Shown one piece after another: positions 48,058 through 58,449 of a DNA stretch of 64,000 bases. Source of the DNA: Stenogyne calaminthoides (taxonomy: Eukaryota; Streptophyta; Magnoliopsida; Lamiales; Lamiaceae); the NCBI GenBank assembly GCA_037126765.1, contig JBBCBC010000033.1:9190085-9254084 (forward strand), written 5' to 3'. The position numbers and the translations under genes were made by a program. Position 1 is the first letter of the stretch, and each line of letters begins with the position of its first letter. The notes under the pieces were generated by a model. That model was given only the letters and a program-made list of their open reading frames with translations, was not told the origin of the DNA and searched no databases.

Positions 48058-48820
48058 GGACGGATCCAGAAATTTTTTATAGTGGGGGCACAAAATAATT
48101 ATACATATAAAATACATTAATAAGTTATCTCTAAATAATAATCAAAGTTTATTACAATCGAAACCTTTTATCTATAAACTGAAATATTTATATGATTGAC
48201 TCATTATCAACAGTCGATTTTTAGACCGAATGTCGTGTTATAAAAAATCATCAATATTCTATCATTCATTCACTAATGTTTCATCCAATTATAATGTAAT
48301 TTATATATAACTAATATTGATATTTGTTATAATTTATATAAAATAAATATAGGTACTAAGGAGTGGGAATGTAATGTGGAAGACATTGGCAGAGGGATGT
48401 GGCGAGCTCGGGTTTGGGATTTCATATACTACATTCAGATTATATTTTACATGAGAATAGGTCTAGTGTGAAAATTTTTATGTGTGAAAATTTTTATGTA
48501 TGAAAAGCTATAAAATTGTCCTAAATCAACCATCTACACCCTTAACACTAAATAATGAACCCTAAATTATGATATATTCGGATGGGGTGAAACATGAACC
48601 ACTTGGGCCGAGTGAACCATGAACCACTCAATTTTGTCTTACCTTCACCAATTACAGATTTTGGTTGTAAATTAAAGTGTTTTTCATGTATGAAAATTTT
48701 CATACTAGACTTTGTCTTTACATAATATATAACTAATACTAATTACATATATAATATAAAAATAGTTCTAAAAATATAATCTATGGGAGCACGTGCCCCC
48801 AGTTCAGGAAGCGTCGGTCC
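48058..48820. mobile_element. Non-autonomous TIR transposon, with a MITE nested inside
   Basis: Left end GGACGGATCCAGAAATTTTT with AGTGGGGGCAC; the right end reverse-complements to GGACCGACGCTTCCTGAACT with GGGGGCACG. About 760 bp, of which 250 bp is a nested MITE. No coding capacity, and the TSD is not clear. Confidence 0.55.
48461..48710. mobile_element. MITE with GTCTAGTRTGAAAATTTT ends
   Basis: The left end GTCTAGTGTGAAAATTTTTA mirrors the right end (reverse complement GTCTAGTATGAAAATTTTCA). It is 250 bp and lies inside 48058-48820. Confidence 0.75.
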
Positions 48821-48933
48821 ATCATTTGTGATACCAGTTTATAAATGTATTGGTTTGAGTTTCATACTATAAACAAGTTTTGCGGAAAAATTTGTGAATG
48901 TGAATGTATATGTGTTTTTAGGGAATAATTAGT

Positions 48934-49170
48934 TACTCCCTCCGTCCCGGAAGACTTTGGACAGTTACTGTTCCGCTCGTGTTTTAGCGAGCGAGTTTTT
49001 TATTACTATTTGAAATGATAAAGTAATTTTAAAAAATGCGTATGACAGATGAGGGGTAAGACTATCATACCCCACCTTAAAAGTCACTTTATTATTTCAA
49101 ATATTAATAAACAACTCGCACAACACGAGCAAAAAGTAAGTGTGCTAAGTCTTCTGGGACGGAGGGAGTA
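48934..49170. mobile_element. Stowaway MITE
   Basis: TACTCCCTCCGTCCCGGAAG at the left and a perfect mirror GGGACGGAGGGAGTA at the right, with TA at both ends. 237 bp with long self-complementarity (AACTCGC near both ends). Confidence 0.9.
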
Positions 49171-49374
49171 TCTTTTAATTCAACAAGATTGCATGTCTTT
49201 AGCAAATGTCTTTACAACAATTGATCAAGTAAGCGTTTCTTCAGTTCTGCCATTTTCCAACGCTTGCAACTTAAAAAAAGAAAATAACAGAAGAAATTCT
49301 ACCAAACATCTGAGTTAGAGAGAAAAAAGAAGTCAAAATCCAGTCTTGTCCAAGGAAGTTACTCTCAAGACAAA

Positions 49375-49533
49375 GTCTAGAATACAAATTTGTATACATA
49401 TAAATTCCAATTGAGACCCAATTTCACTTTACACAACCCATCCTTGACCCGCTTTGACCCATTTTTGACCACCTGACCCGTTGACTCTTCCTAAATTGAT
49501 TGATTTGTATCTATACAAATTTGTACAGTAGAC
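49375..49533. mobile_element. Small MITE with a cluster of W-box-like words
   Basis: The left end GTCTAGAATACAAATTTGTA mirrors the right end (reverse complement GTCTACTGTACAAATTTGTA). The centre (49440-49490) has four TTGAC words in 50 bp. Confidence 0.65.
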
Positions 49534-49828
49534 CTACTCTACTCTCAATATGGGACATGGGATCTGCTATTGCTCCATATATTTAACAGAAGTGTGGCTA
49601 AGTCTCTGTGTATCAAGTGCACTGTGGACTTCATAATGTATTTTTTCATTCGTTATATTGAAATACGATTAAATATTTATAATTGCCCCCTAATATAACA
49701 CAAAATTTACTTAAAATTTGTTCATAGTACAAAACTGATACTATTACACTTGTGAATTGATAGCACTATTTTTATAAATTAATATCAATAACATTTATAT
49801 TATAATTTTAATTTATAAATATAATGAT

Positions 49829-50729
49829 AATCCCTCCATCCTAATTTAATTTGATCATATTCCCTTAAATGGACGTCCTACTTTAGATTAGCCATTTCCT
49901 TATTAGGAAATAAAGCAATTTCTTTACAAAACAATACTTCCTACAAACAATATTTATTTACACCACATGTCACTATACTACTCATAGACTAAATCCATTT
50001 TACACTAGTTAATACTAATAAATAATATTTTTCTGAGAAAAAATTACAAATGGTCCTGTAACTTTGTCTGAATCCACAAATGGTCCTGTAAGTTTTTATT
50101 TTATCAATTTTGATCATTTTGGTTTCAATTTTAGTCCTTTTCGCCGGATAATTCTAAATTTTGATAGAAAAATTGACCTAACTATTTATTTTGGTCACGT
50201 CGACGGTCGCCACCACTCTCATTTGAACTGTCTATAATAAAGGAAGAAAAACTGTCAATCAATTTCATGTTTTGATTGCACCTCCCCGGTTAATTGCAAC
50301 TTCAAAATCACGAATTTCATTCATTATTGTGGCTAATATCGAGTGATTTACGTTGAGGCGTGGGTCGAAATCTATACTATTCTCTTTCTTCCATTGAACT
50401 CGTCATTTCAATATATTTTTTAGCATTATTTTGTATGCTACATCATATCTCCGGCCATTTTTCGGTCAAAATTTTTAATTTTCTGGCGAAAAGGACTAAC
50501 ATTAAAACCAAAACGACCAAAATTGATAAAATAAAAACTTATAAGACCATTTGTGGATTTTGGCAAAGTTACAGGACCATTTGTGATATTTTTTCTATTT
50601 TCTTAAATTGAATTGACATTCATACCCCTCCACCAAACTCACTTTACATTATCTAATACTAATAAACAATATTTTCTTAAAACTTGTATCTACAATAATT
50701 GACCAATCTAAATTAGAAAGGAGGGAGTA
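49829..50729. mobile_element. Stowaway-like MITE interrupted by a Mutator-type element
   Basis: The left end ATCCCTCCATCCTAATTTAA mirrors the right end (reverse complement ACTCCCTCCTTTCTAATTTA). The two halves are split by the insert at 50036-50595. Confidence 0.65.
50036..50595. mobile_element. Long-TIR element nested in a Stowaway-like MITE
   Basis: Inverted repeats of about 110 bp, nearly identical (TACAAATGGTCCTGTAACTT, later AGTCCTTTTCGCC, on both arms). Long TIRs and an AT-rich flanking repeat of about 9 bp (imperfect) fit a Mutator-like origin. The centre has no gene. Confidence 0.75.
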
Positions 50730-51027
50730 TTAATTTGTAAGTGTAATAATATTAATTTTATATTATACATAAATTTTATTGGAGACTCACCACTCACCCA
50801 CCCAAATTCACCCCTAAATTTAAGACAAAAACTTGTATAGACTTGGTTCATGCTATGAACTTTGTTTTTAATTTATGATATTTAAGAAAAGGGATAATTA
50901 CATCCCACTACATATTCCCTACCCTTTACTACCTTCCACTACAATACATATTTTCTATTTCAATTTAGTACAAAAAGTCATAATTAAGACTTAAATGCCC
51001 TCACACCACCAAAATGTCGGTCAATTA

Positions 51028-51464
51028 GGGTATGCTTGTTTTGAGCTTGAGGTAGATGGGACAAATCTGAATGAGGAAAAAGGTGGATGGGGGGAATTCT
51101 ATGAATAGTAATTCCTTGTTTATTTTGGGTTGGATGTAGTAGAGATGGATTGAGTTTTATGTCAAATCAATAATTTTTAATTACGATGATGTATTATTTT
51201 ATTATTGTTAATTAGTATGATAATGATTGTATGAAAGAAAAGTGTAAGAAAAGTAGGAGATATAATGAGTTGTTGTCAGAAAAGTATGAGAGAGAATGAG
51301 TTGATGTAAGAAAAATAGTGATGTGATAGTTTTAAAGTATATATATATAATAAGAGTGGATGTGTATTTGAATGGAGGATGAGATGTAAAAATCCAAAAA
51401 GTGGACGGGACAGGGTGAGGCCCATCCCCCATCCGGACCTCCCCGGCTGAAAACAAACACCACC
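51028..51464. mobile_element. hAT-like MITE
   Basis: Left GGGTATGCTTGTTTTGAGC; the right end reverse-complements to GGTGGTGTTTGTTTTCAGCC. Flanks TCAATTAG and TTAATTCC could be a decayed 8-bp TSD. The Mutator-like element at 51472 landed at its right edge. Confidence 0.5.
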
Positions 51465-51837
51465 TTAATTCGAGTTTTTTGCACTTTTGGTCCCACCAAC
51501 CATGCCATGTTTTTAATTTGGTACCACCTCTGCCAATGTAGTCCCACAAAAATTTTAATTTGCAAATGTGGTCCCGTCGTTACGGTTTCTGTTAAATCAG
51601 CTTGCAAATGTGGTCCCATAAGTTATGGGACATAGATAATACTCAATTAAGGCTTAATCACCTTTCAACCATTTGCAATTTTAGTCCCATAAGTTATGAA
51701 ACATAATTAACACAAAATTAACCAATTAAATTACCAGGGCCCACTTAACCTACCTCAACCAATTGCACATATGGTCCCATAGGTTCAAAAAACTCAAAAT
51801 TATTGCCTCCAATTTTTTACTGTGCACCTATTTTGCA

Positions 51838-51970
51838 ACTAATATTTTATAGTAGAACAACTAATACTTTATAGTAGAACAACAAATACTTTATAATAGA
51901 ACAACTAATACTTTTTAATAAAGCAACTAAAACTATCAAACTAATACCTTATATTGAAAAGACTAATATT
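51838..51970 (-). repeat. Minisatellite with ACTAATACTTTATAGTAGAAC units
   Basis: About five units of 23-25 bp. Reversed, the unit contains AAAGTATTAGTTGTT, like the array in the BEL1-like intron. The array resumes at 53803-53830 beyond the solo LTR. Confidence 0.75.
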
Positions 51971-51974
51971 GTTT

Positions 51975-53796
51975 TGTTGGGATTATACTGAAAAGTATGC
52001 TTTTACTTTGTATAATCAAAACTGAATTTCGGACTTATTTACTGAAATAAATTGTTTATCACTGATGCTTTAAATATCATTGAATGTTACATATATTTCT
52101 TTGCATAATTTGTTCAATAAAAGATGCGTGTTACATTGTAGTTAATTTAGTGATACCGGATCACGGAAGATTAAATTAACAATCCCTTGTAACTAAAAAA
52201 GTACACCATTCACGACCTAGATGGAAATGAACAATCCATCATTGAAAGGTTGAAGTGTAAGGCTTAGATTGGCTTGTCTTGACCAAGAGATTACACTAGT
52301 GCATGGTTGGTGCTTTGAATAGGACCTCTGGGGAGGACAAATTCTTCGTGAATCGAACAAGGAAGAATTAGACCTCGGTGGTTCGTTATTTCTTAATCTT
52401 CGTTCCTTAAATAGGATCACGTGTGGTTGGTAACTATTGCTTTGACTTATCATGGGTAGAGAATCAACGAGATTCAATACTTTTTATCTTGGGCAATATT
52501 ATTGGTCACATGTGATTGCTAAGATTTAATACGGAGAATCGTGTGCAAGTACGCTTGTTCGATTTGTCCCCTTGGGAGGTTCATAAGTTTTATCATACCA
52601 AATCTTGCAAGTGGAACTAGTTTCCGGTATGAGTAATAATGTTGAACCGTCAACCGAGGACAAAAGATATTAATTAATGGGCTAGATAATCTTGAATAAA
52701 TTAATGGAAATAATAATCTTAAACACGGAAAAATAATATTGGGATGTAATATGGGTTAAGATGGATAGTGCAATATTAATTATGTAGTGAGATTAATTAA
52801 TATTTATGGACTTGAATAATATTGTGGCTCAATATTGATAATTCAAGATCCATTGGAAGGTCCAATCTTAATTCTCCTAAAGGCCCCTAAGTAGCCCAAC
52901 ATAAAGTCCAATAACTGAAAAAGGTGTTTAAAATAAAATAAATATTGTTGCCTTATTTTTTCCATGTTTTTCGAAATTTATGGATATAAATGGGAGAAAG
53001 ATTTTCTTTGAATTTTGTTATGGAATGAAGATATGAATTCTTGGAATACAAGATTATCTCATTAAATTCAAGAAATCTCCAACTTGGTTATCCATAGGGA
53101 AATTTTCGAAAATTTTGATAATTAAGGGAAATAAAGATTTTCTTGATTTTCTTGAAAAGATATTATGGGAGATATGTATTTCTTGAAATACAAGAATATC
53201 TCATAAATTCAAGAAGATCCAAATCTTGGATTCTTGCCCTATAATTTTCGAAATTAATCCATAACAAATAGTAGGTGGGATTTTGTGGAATATTATAATT
53301 ATGGGAAAAGAATATAGGAGATATATTCAAGATTTCTTAGAGATCAAGAAAAGATTTTCCCACATTGTTTTTGCCCTAAAATTTTGACCACCCCTACTCT
53401 ATAAATAGGGGATGATTCTTTCATTCTCAAGTACAATTCCATGTGCTGGAAAAATTAGCAAATCCACAAAGGTGGTGCAACATAATTTATTTTCCTTTTG
53501 TTAATTGTTCGCAAGTGTCCTACCACCGGATAGTCGAGCAAGGATTAAGGGAATACTTGGGAAGTTCTTTTGGTGTGTCTAATAAACAAAGCCATTGCCG
53601 TCCCAAGAGGTACGTTCACGTAAACTCGTAGAATTCCGCATGCGTAGGATTTACGTGATTTAATTATATGCATGATTTGTTGTTGGATTATTATTTGAAT
53701 TAATATAGGATTAATTCATGCTAGTAATAATTATGAGAATTAAATTTGTATTTAAATATTCATCCCGAATAGATCTGTGCAACTTATTCCCCAACA
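51975..53796. mobile_element. Solo LTR of an LTR retrotransposon
   Basis: 1,822 bp from TGTTGGGATTATACTGAA to TTCCCCAACA. It is flanked by TGTTT and TGTTC (4/5 TSD match), has CTCTATAAATAGGGG near 53398-53411 as TATA box, and no internal region. Unequal recombination between two LTRs is the usual cause. Orientation is plus, judging from the TATA box. Confidence 0.78.
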
Positions 53797-54589
53797 TGTT
53801 CAAAATTACAACTAATACTGTTCAAAATTGCACACAAAATGCAAACAAGTTTACTGTAAAATTGGTTACACAAGACTTTGCCATCTCTATAATAAGAATG
53901 ATAAGAATTCAAAACATACCCAAAACACATATACACAACCATCTTCATCCCAAGTTCAGAGCAACCCTTTTCTGAGTTTCTGGATTGAAGAAAACATTTT
54001 CCTCCTACTTCCAACTTTAACAATCCCCATTTCTTCAGATCTTCAAGAGTCAAGAATGAAAACACGTGTTCATCTACCCCATGAACCTCTTCATATTGTT
54101 GTCTAGACTAAAATGCAAATCTATGGTTGGACAGATAACAAAAGAAACAAGCATACAACTTTCTCTTTTTCCATATTTTGACTCGTAGCAAGGAATTCAC
54201 AGAGAAACCCTTGCCATCTTTGTTGCCAAGAAAAAGAAATCTACAGAATAATTACTAAGAATCAACAGGAGCAACTAAATAGATTTCCAATTTGGCTGAA
54301 ATAAATTCACAAACACTTTGTGTTCATGTTTCTAACTCTCACTTTCCACAATATTCAAACAAATGCAGAATACAAACGAAGATTGGAACACGAAGATTAA
54401 CATCTAATCTCAAAGCTCAAACCGAAATAAAGACATAACATTTGAAGAAAAATGGAATTACCCGATGCTATTGTCCATTGAATTGGGGTTGATGAAGATC
54501 ACTAATAGCAATTAATCTTGTAAAATGTGAAAGAATGTTGAATGAATCGCAACCGCCCTCTAAGCAATCTCCACACTAAAAATCTAGAA

Positions 54590-55361
54590 CCCCTCTTGAA
54601 AAAGGCCTAATATCTAGTTGATGATAATCATAAATCTATAACGAGAAGGTATCCACAACCTTTTTCTTTGGTCGGCTCTACCGGTGATCCATGATCGATC
54701 GTGTTCCGCAAAACCTGGAAGGTCGTTTTTACGCTTCATAACATCCTTCACCTACGTAAAAGGGATTATTATGAAATTAGACCATAATAGCGGAACATTA
54801 AGTGGAACAAGAACGACGTTCTTGTAATTAATCAGAACAAACAAGCATCAAAATCATTGTACTACAAAACATCGCACCAACCCTCCTAACCACCTTGCTA
54901 AACCATTTATATATGCAAAACTTTTCTTTTCCTAATACTGATGCTTTAATAAATATTCTTTCTACACTATTTCTCCACCTTATTCATTTATTCTTTCTCC
55001 ACAAAACCTATTAGATCAAAGAACACCACCTCCAGCAAGGTGTACAAGAAACATTCATACTTCAAGAATTTCATTCCTCCACAAAATTTGTTCTAAATCA
55101 AGCTGGAATATTACCTACCAACATTCAACATATATCATCTCATTTATATCATGCTATAAGCCTCAAAAACCTCCACAGACACTGTTTCTTCACCAATTTC
55201 TTCACCAATATTTCAAATTCGCACACGAAAACAGAAAAAAAAATTACATTGAAAATCAATCTCTTCCCAATCCCCCCAGCAGGATGATTCGCCGCATACT
55301 CCTCCTTGCTCAAATTCTTCGCCTCCATAAGCGCAATCGCAATCATATCCCCAAAACCCAT
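54590..55361 (-). pseudogene. Fragment of a KdsD-type arabinose-5-phosphate isomerase gene
   Basis: On the minus strand 55361-55245 reads MGFGDMIAIALMEAKNLSKE, then EYAANHPAGGIGKRLIFNV. This matches the end of the sugar-isomerase (SIS) domain of plant KdsD/SETH3 proteins, which make arabinose-5-phosphate for KDO synthesis. A second block, 54751 to about 54620, starts after an AG acceptor with VKDVMKRKNDLP, the first linker residues of the CBS domains. It continues, after a frame slip, as VEPTKEKGCGYLLVID, ending at a stop. The gap of about 490 bp between them would be an intron. The 5' SIS part and the CBS remainder are absent, and the donor after IFNV is lost. It lies inside a Mutator-like element, so capture is the likely origin. 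Confidence 0.72.
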
Positions 55362-55635
55362 GCTTATGCAATCTAATGCAATAAGGAAAAATTTAATGCA
55401 ATCTAATGCAACCGTACCCCCAAATCCATGGCTTCAATCTAAATTAAATTATCACAATTCACTAGTATTCTTATGCAATAAGGGAAAATTTAAATTTTCT
55501 GTCAGGCATTAGAACGAACACCTTATAGACAAAATTAGACAAGACCATAACCAACAAACTAAGTGTTGAGATATTTCCCCTACCATGGAATCATGATACA
55601 ATTCGATGTAACGTAAAAAGAGAAAGTAAAGAGAC

Positions 55636-55830
55636 GAAAGTCGACGATATGGCGATTTGGGCATGGCGTGGTCGTGGGTCTCTGGCATGTGATCTTTGAA
55701 TATGTCGAGCCGACGACGGAGCCGGCCGAGCAGATGAGCTCGGCGTCGAAGGAGCCGTAGGATGGGGAGGCGGTCCTCGAGGCTACGTGGGTGTTGGAGA
55801 GCGGCGAGGTAGGTGGCGTCGTGCTAGATG
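55636..55830. other. GC-rich island inside the Mutator-like element
   Basis: About 200 bp, clearly richer in G and C than its surroundings (for example GACGGAGCCGGCCGAGCAGA). All frames are short and none was recognised. It may be another captured exon. Confidence 0.4.
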
Positions 55831-56959
55831 AACACTCACACACGTTCACTATGTGTTTTGTGTGTGTGTTTTACTTTGTTTTAAGGATTATTTTGGTTTT
55901 AATTTTTAATTAATTTGTTAAGACAGATTAAGGTTTAATACATATAAATTATAGGTTAAACAGTCTCTCGTTTTGCGCTTAACGAGGATCCGTTAGAGGC
56001 CGTCTATTTTTGGGACTAAAAATACAAGTTTAATTAAACAGTGAGACTAAAATTGACAAAAATACTCTTACATGACTAATTTAAGAGTGGAACTAAATTG
56101 AAAATATTGCGTGGTTTGTGGGACCAAAAGTTCAAAAAAACTCACCTTAATTCCTACCCACCATTCTCTCTTATTTCAAATTAATATTTCTCTCTCCACA
56201 TTTCCTAAGCAACCGTTTCAAATTATTTCGTTTCCTTTTCTGTCTCCAACCAAAATCTCTCTCTCTCTCTCTACAAGGTGGAGCGGTGGTTCTGGAATGG
56301 GCTACGACCATGAGCGTGGCGCTGCACCTCCGTGTGCCGCCTCCCTCGCGCCTCAGTGCGCCGCCTCGCGTACGCATTTGCACACCGCGACTCGGTGCAC
56401 AACGGATCTTGAACCGACGCGCGGCGGATCTTGAAGTGACCCACGACGGATCTTGAAGCAAAAGGTGCGATATGGTGCGATTCTTATTTGTTTGAGTTTA
56501 ATTTGAGATTTTTCTGATTTTTTGTTCAGATTTAGGGTTTCTCTTAATTTTGGGGGTTTTTTTAGAGAGAAACTCAGTTGTCCTCTCTCATTTATCTGAT
56601 TTTTATTGGGATTTTGGGGTGCGTAGAGGCGGCAAACGCCGACGTGGGCGGCGACTGGTTGAAGAAACTGGAAAAGGGAGAGCCGATTGAAGAAACTGGA
56701 AAATTAAGGAAGAGAGAGAAGATTAGAGTTTTTTGACCGGCCCTTTTTTATCTTTTCTTCTAGCTTGAACAATTTTTTTGGTTATTTTTCTTCTTGGTTG
56801 AACAATTTTTTTATGCTAATGTTTGATTTTTGGGTTAAATGATGTTTTGGTATGATGCATATATGAACAAGTACTAGCAGATCTGTGCTCTTCAATTTGT
56901 TTTGACTGATTTCTCGTCGGTTGTTAGATGATTATTCGTGGATTCTTACAATTTATTGA

Positions 56960-57160
56960 AATGTAATAGTTGTTTCATTGAAAGGTATTAATTGTCTCAA
57001 TGAAAAATATTGTTTGGTTCATTGAATAGTATTAGTTGGTTCATTTTAGGAAAAAAATGAATTTTCACACTTTGTTTCATTGAAAGGTACTAGTTGGTTC
57101 ATTGAATAGAATTAGGTGTTTTATTAAAAAGTATTAATTGTTTTATTAAAATGTTTTAAG
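56960..57160 (+). repeat. Minisatellite with TTGGTTCATTGAATAGTATTAG units
   Basis: About seven diverged units of 22-25 bp. Same word family as in intron 1 of the BEL1-like gene (TATTAGTTG, TTTCATTGAA, GGTATTA). Confidence 0.7.
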
Positions 57161-57189
57161 TTGTGCGAAATTCAGGGTGGGTGTGGAAA

Positions 57190-57370
57190 CCATTCACACA
57201 ATAGTGCAAACTATTTATAAATAAGTGCAAAGTGTTATGTAAGTGCAAATCATTAAAAAAACAAGTGCAAAACATTAACACATGTGCAAAGTGGTAAAGG
57301 TAAGTGCAAACCATTAAAAAATAAGTGTAAAATATTAACACATAAATGCAAAGTGGTAAAGGTAAGTGCG
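57190..57370 (+). repeat. Minisatellite with AAGTGCAAA units
   Basis: About eight units of 18-25 bp built on AAGTGCAAA(C/A)CATTAAAA. Includes a higher-order repeat of about 65 bp (CAAAGTGGTAAAGGTAAGTG at 57286 and 57349). Confidence 0.75.
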
Positions 57371-57960
57371 AAATCGAAAGCTCCAAATTTGTCTTCTACC
57401 GAAATCGATTTCTTCCAGCACTCTATAATTTTGAAAAAGAAAGAAAGCAAAATGGGGGTGGGAAAAATTGGGGTTTGATAGAAATAAGGGAAATAAATTA
57501 AAGAGTGAACTATAATACCAACTATAATGGCGCATGTTGCGAAAGATGAATTAATATAGAAAAAGGATAAAAATTGATATATCTGTCTTGTCGAGGCAGT
57601 ATGCAGAAAGTAGTTGAATGGCGCATGACGGGGGGGAGGGGTATTAATGTCCCATTTGTAGTGAAATGAAATCCCATAAAGTTTTTTGTAGTATAATGCA
57701 ACAAATCTACATAGATTGTACTATAGTGCAACCATCCGTTAAAAAAATATGTTGGAAACGAGTGAAATATGGACAAAGTCTCATATTCAAATGATGTACA
57801 AATCTTATTTCAACAATATTCATGTATGCACATAATGTGTCTAATATATTCAATTGATCATTCAGTTGCATGAGTGCAAGGTGCAAAAGAGACTCACTCG
57901 TGAAATATGTCAAATAATTCAAGTTCACAGCATAGAGCTAATTCATAGGAGACAACTCTA

Positions 57961-58077
57961 AGGGTGTATTTTAAAACACTTAAAACAACTTTCATAAGTA
58001 CTTATTTTTAAAAACTGGGGAGCTTTTAAAAATAAATACTTATGGAAGTTGTTTTAAGTGTTTCAAAACACACCTTA
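57961..58077. mobile_element. Foldback MITE upstream of HflX
   Basis: 117 bp, almost entirely self-complementary: AGGGTGTATTTTAAAACACT left, AGTGTTTCAAAACACACCTT right, both arms about 50 bp. Same family as 59830-59949. It lies about 250 bp before the first ATG. Confidence 0.85.
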
Positions 58078-58449
58078 AATTTAATTGAATCTCAAAAATC
58101 CAAATGTGAAATTAAGATATGACACCACAACGGCTAAAATAAAAATAGCCACACAAACACGGAAATCAGTTTATACTTCCAAGTCCAACGTACATGCTTA
58201 TAAACGGGAGTAGCACAATATTTCAACAGACGGGACTTTGATTTTGTGAATTTGACAGTAATTGGAATCAAAATCGAAATAACTATTATTATTATTATTA
58301 TCATTTTTTTTTTGACAAGATTATTATAATGAGCTTAAGATTTTGTTCGATCTTGAAACCTTCGTTTCTGAATCGTGAATTGAATTTCGTTTTACGATCA
58401 TCTCCAAACCCTAATATCAAACCCTTTCACTTCGTCACACTTCATTCTC

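Larger units (their letters stand above)
51472..56143. mobile_element. Mutator-like element with captured gene fragment (Pack-MULE candidate)
   Basis: The left end GAGTTTTTTGCACTTTTGG continues TCCCACCAACCATGCC; the right end reverse-complements to GAGTTTTTTTGAACTTTTGG and on to TCCCACAAACCACGC. Homology of the arms runs about 60 bp. An exact 10-bp repeat ACCTTAATTC flanks it (51462-51471 and 56144-56153), a Mutator-size TSD. Inside lie a minisatellite, a solo LTR (51975-53796, a later insertion), a KdsD-like gene fragment on the minus strand (54590-55361) and a GC-rich island (55636-55830). No transposase is visible. Without the solo LTR it is about 2.85 kb. Confidence 0.8.
56144..57960. other. 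Intergenic region with two minisatellites
   Basis: No gene supported. A CT run lies at about 56257-56272 and a GC-rich patch at 56280-56440 contains repeated GGATCTTGAA words. 57630-57740 has sequence of old repeat type. Confidence 0.4.

Noticed and set aside
53784..54065. Minus-strand frame of 93 codons as the C-terminal part of the KdsD fragment
   Set aside because: It lies downstream of the CBS-like block, but none of its residues match the expected CBS sequence, and part of it falls in solo-LTR sequence.
55580..55849. Minus-strand frame of 89 codons as the N-terminus of the KdsD fragment
   Set aside because: The Ser/Thr/Pro-rich start is only superficially similar and the SIS core that should follow is missing.
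56111..56434. Plus-strand frame of 107 codons with a GC-rich end
   Set aside because: Starts in Mutator-like element terminal sequence, is low in complexity (CT runs, Ala/Arg repeats) and has no recognisable domain.
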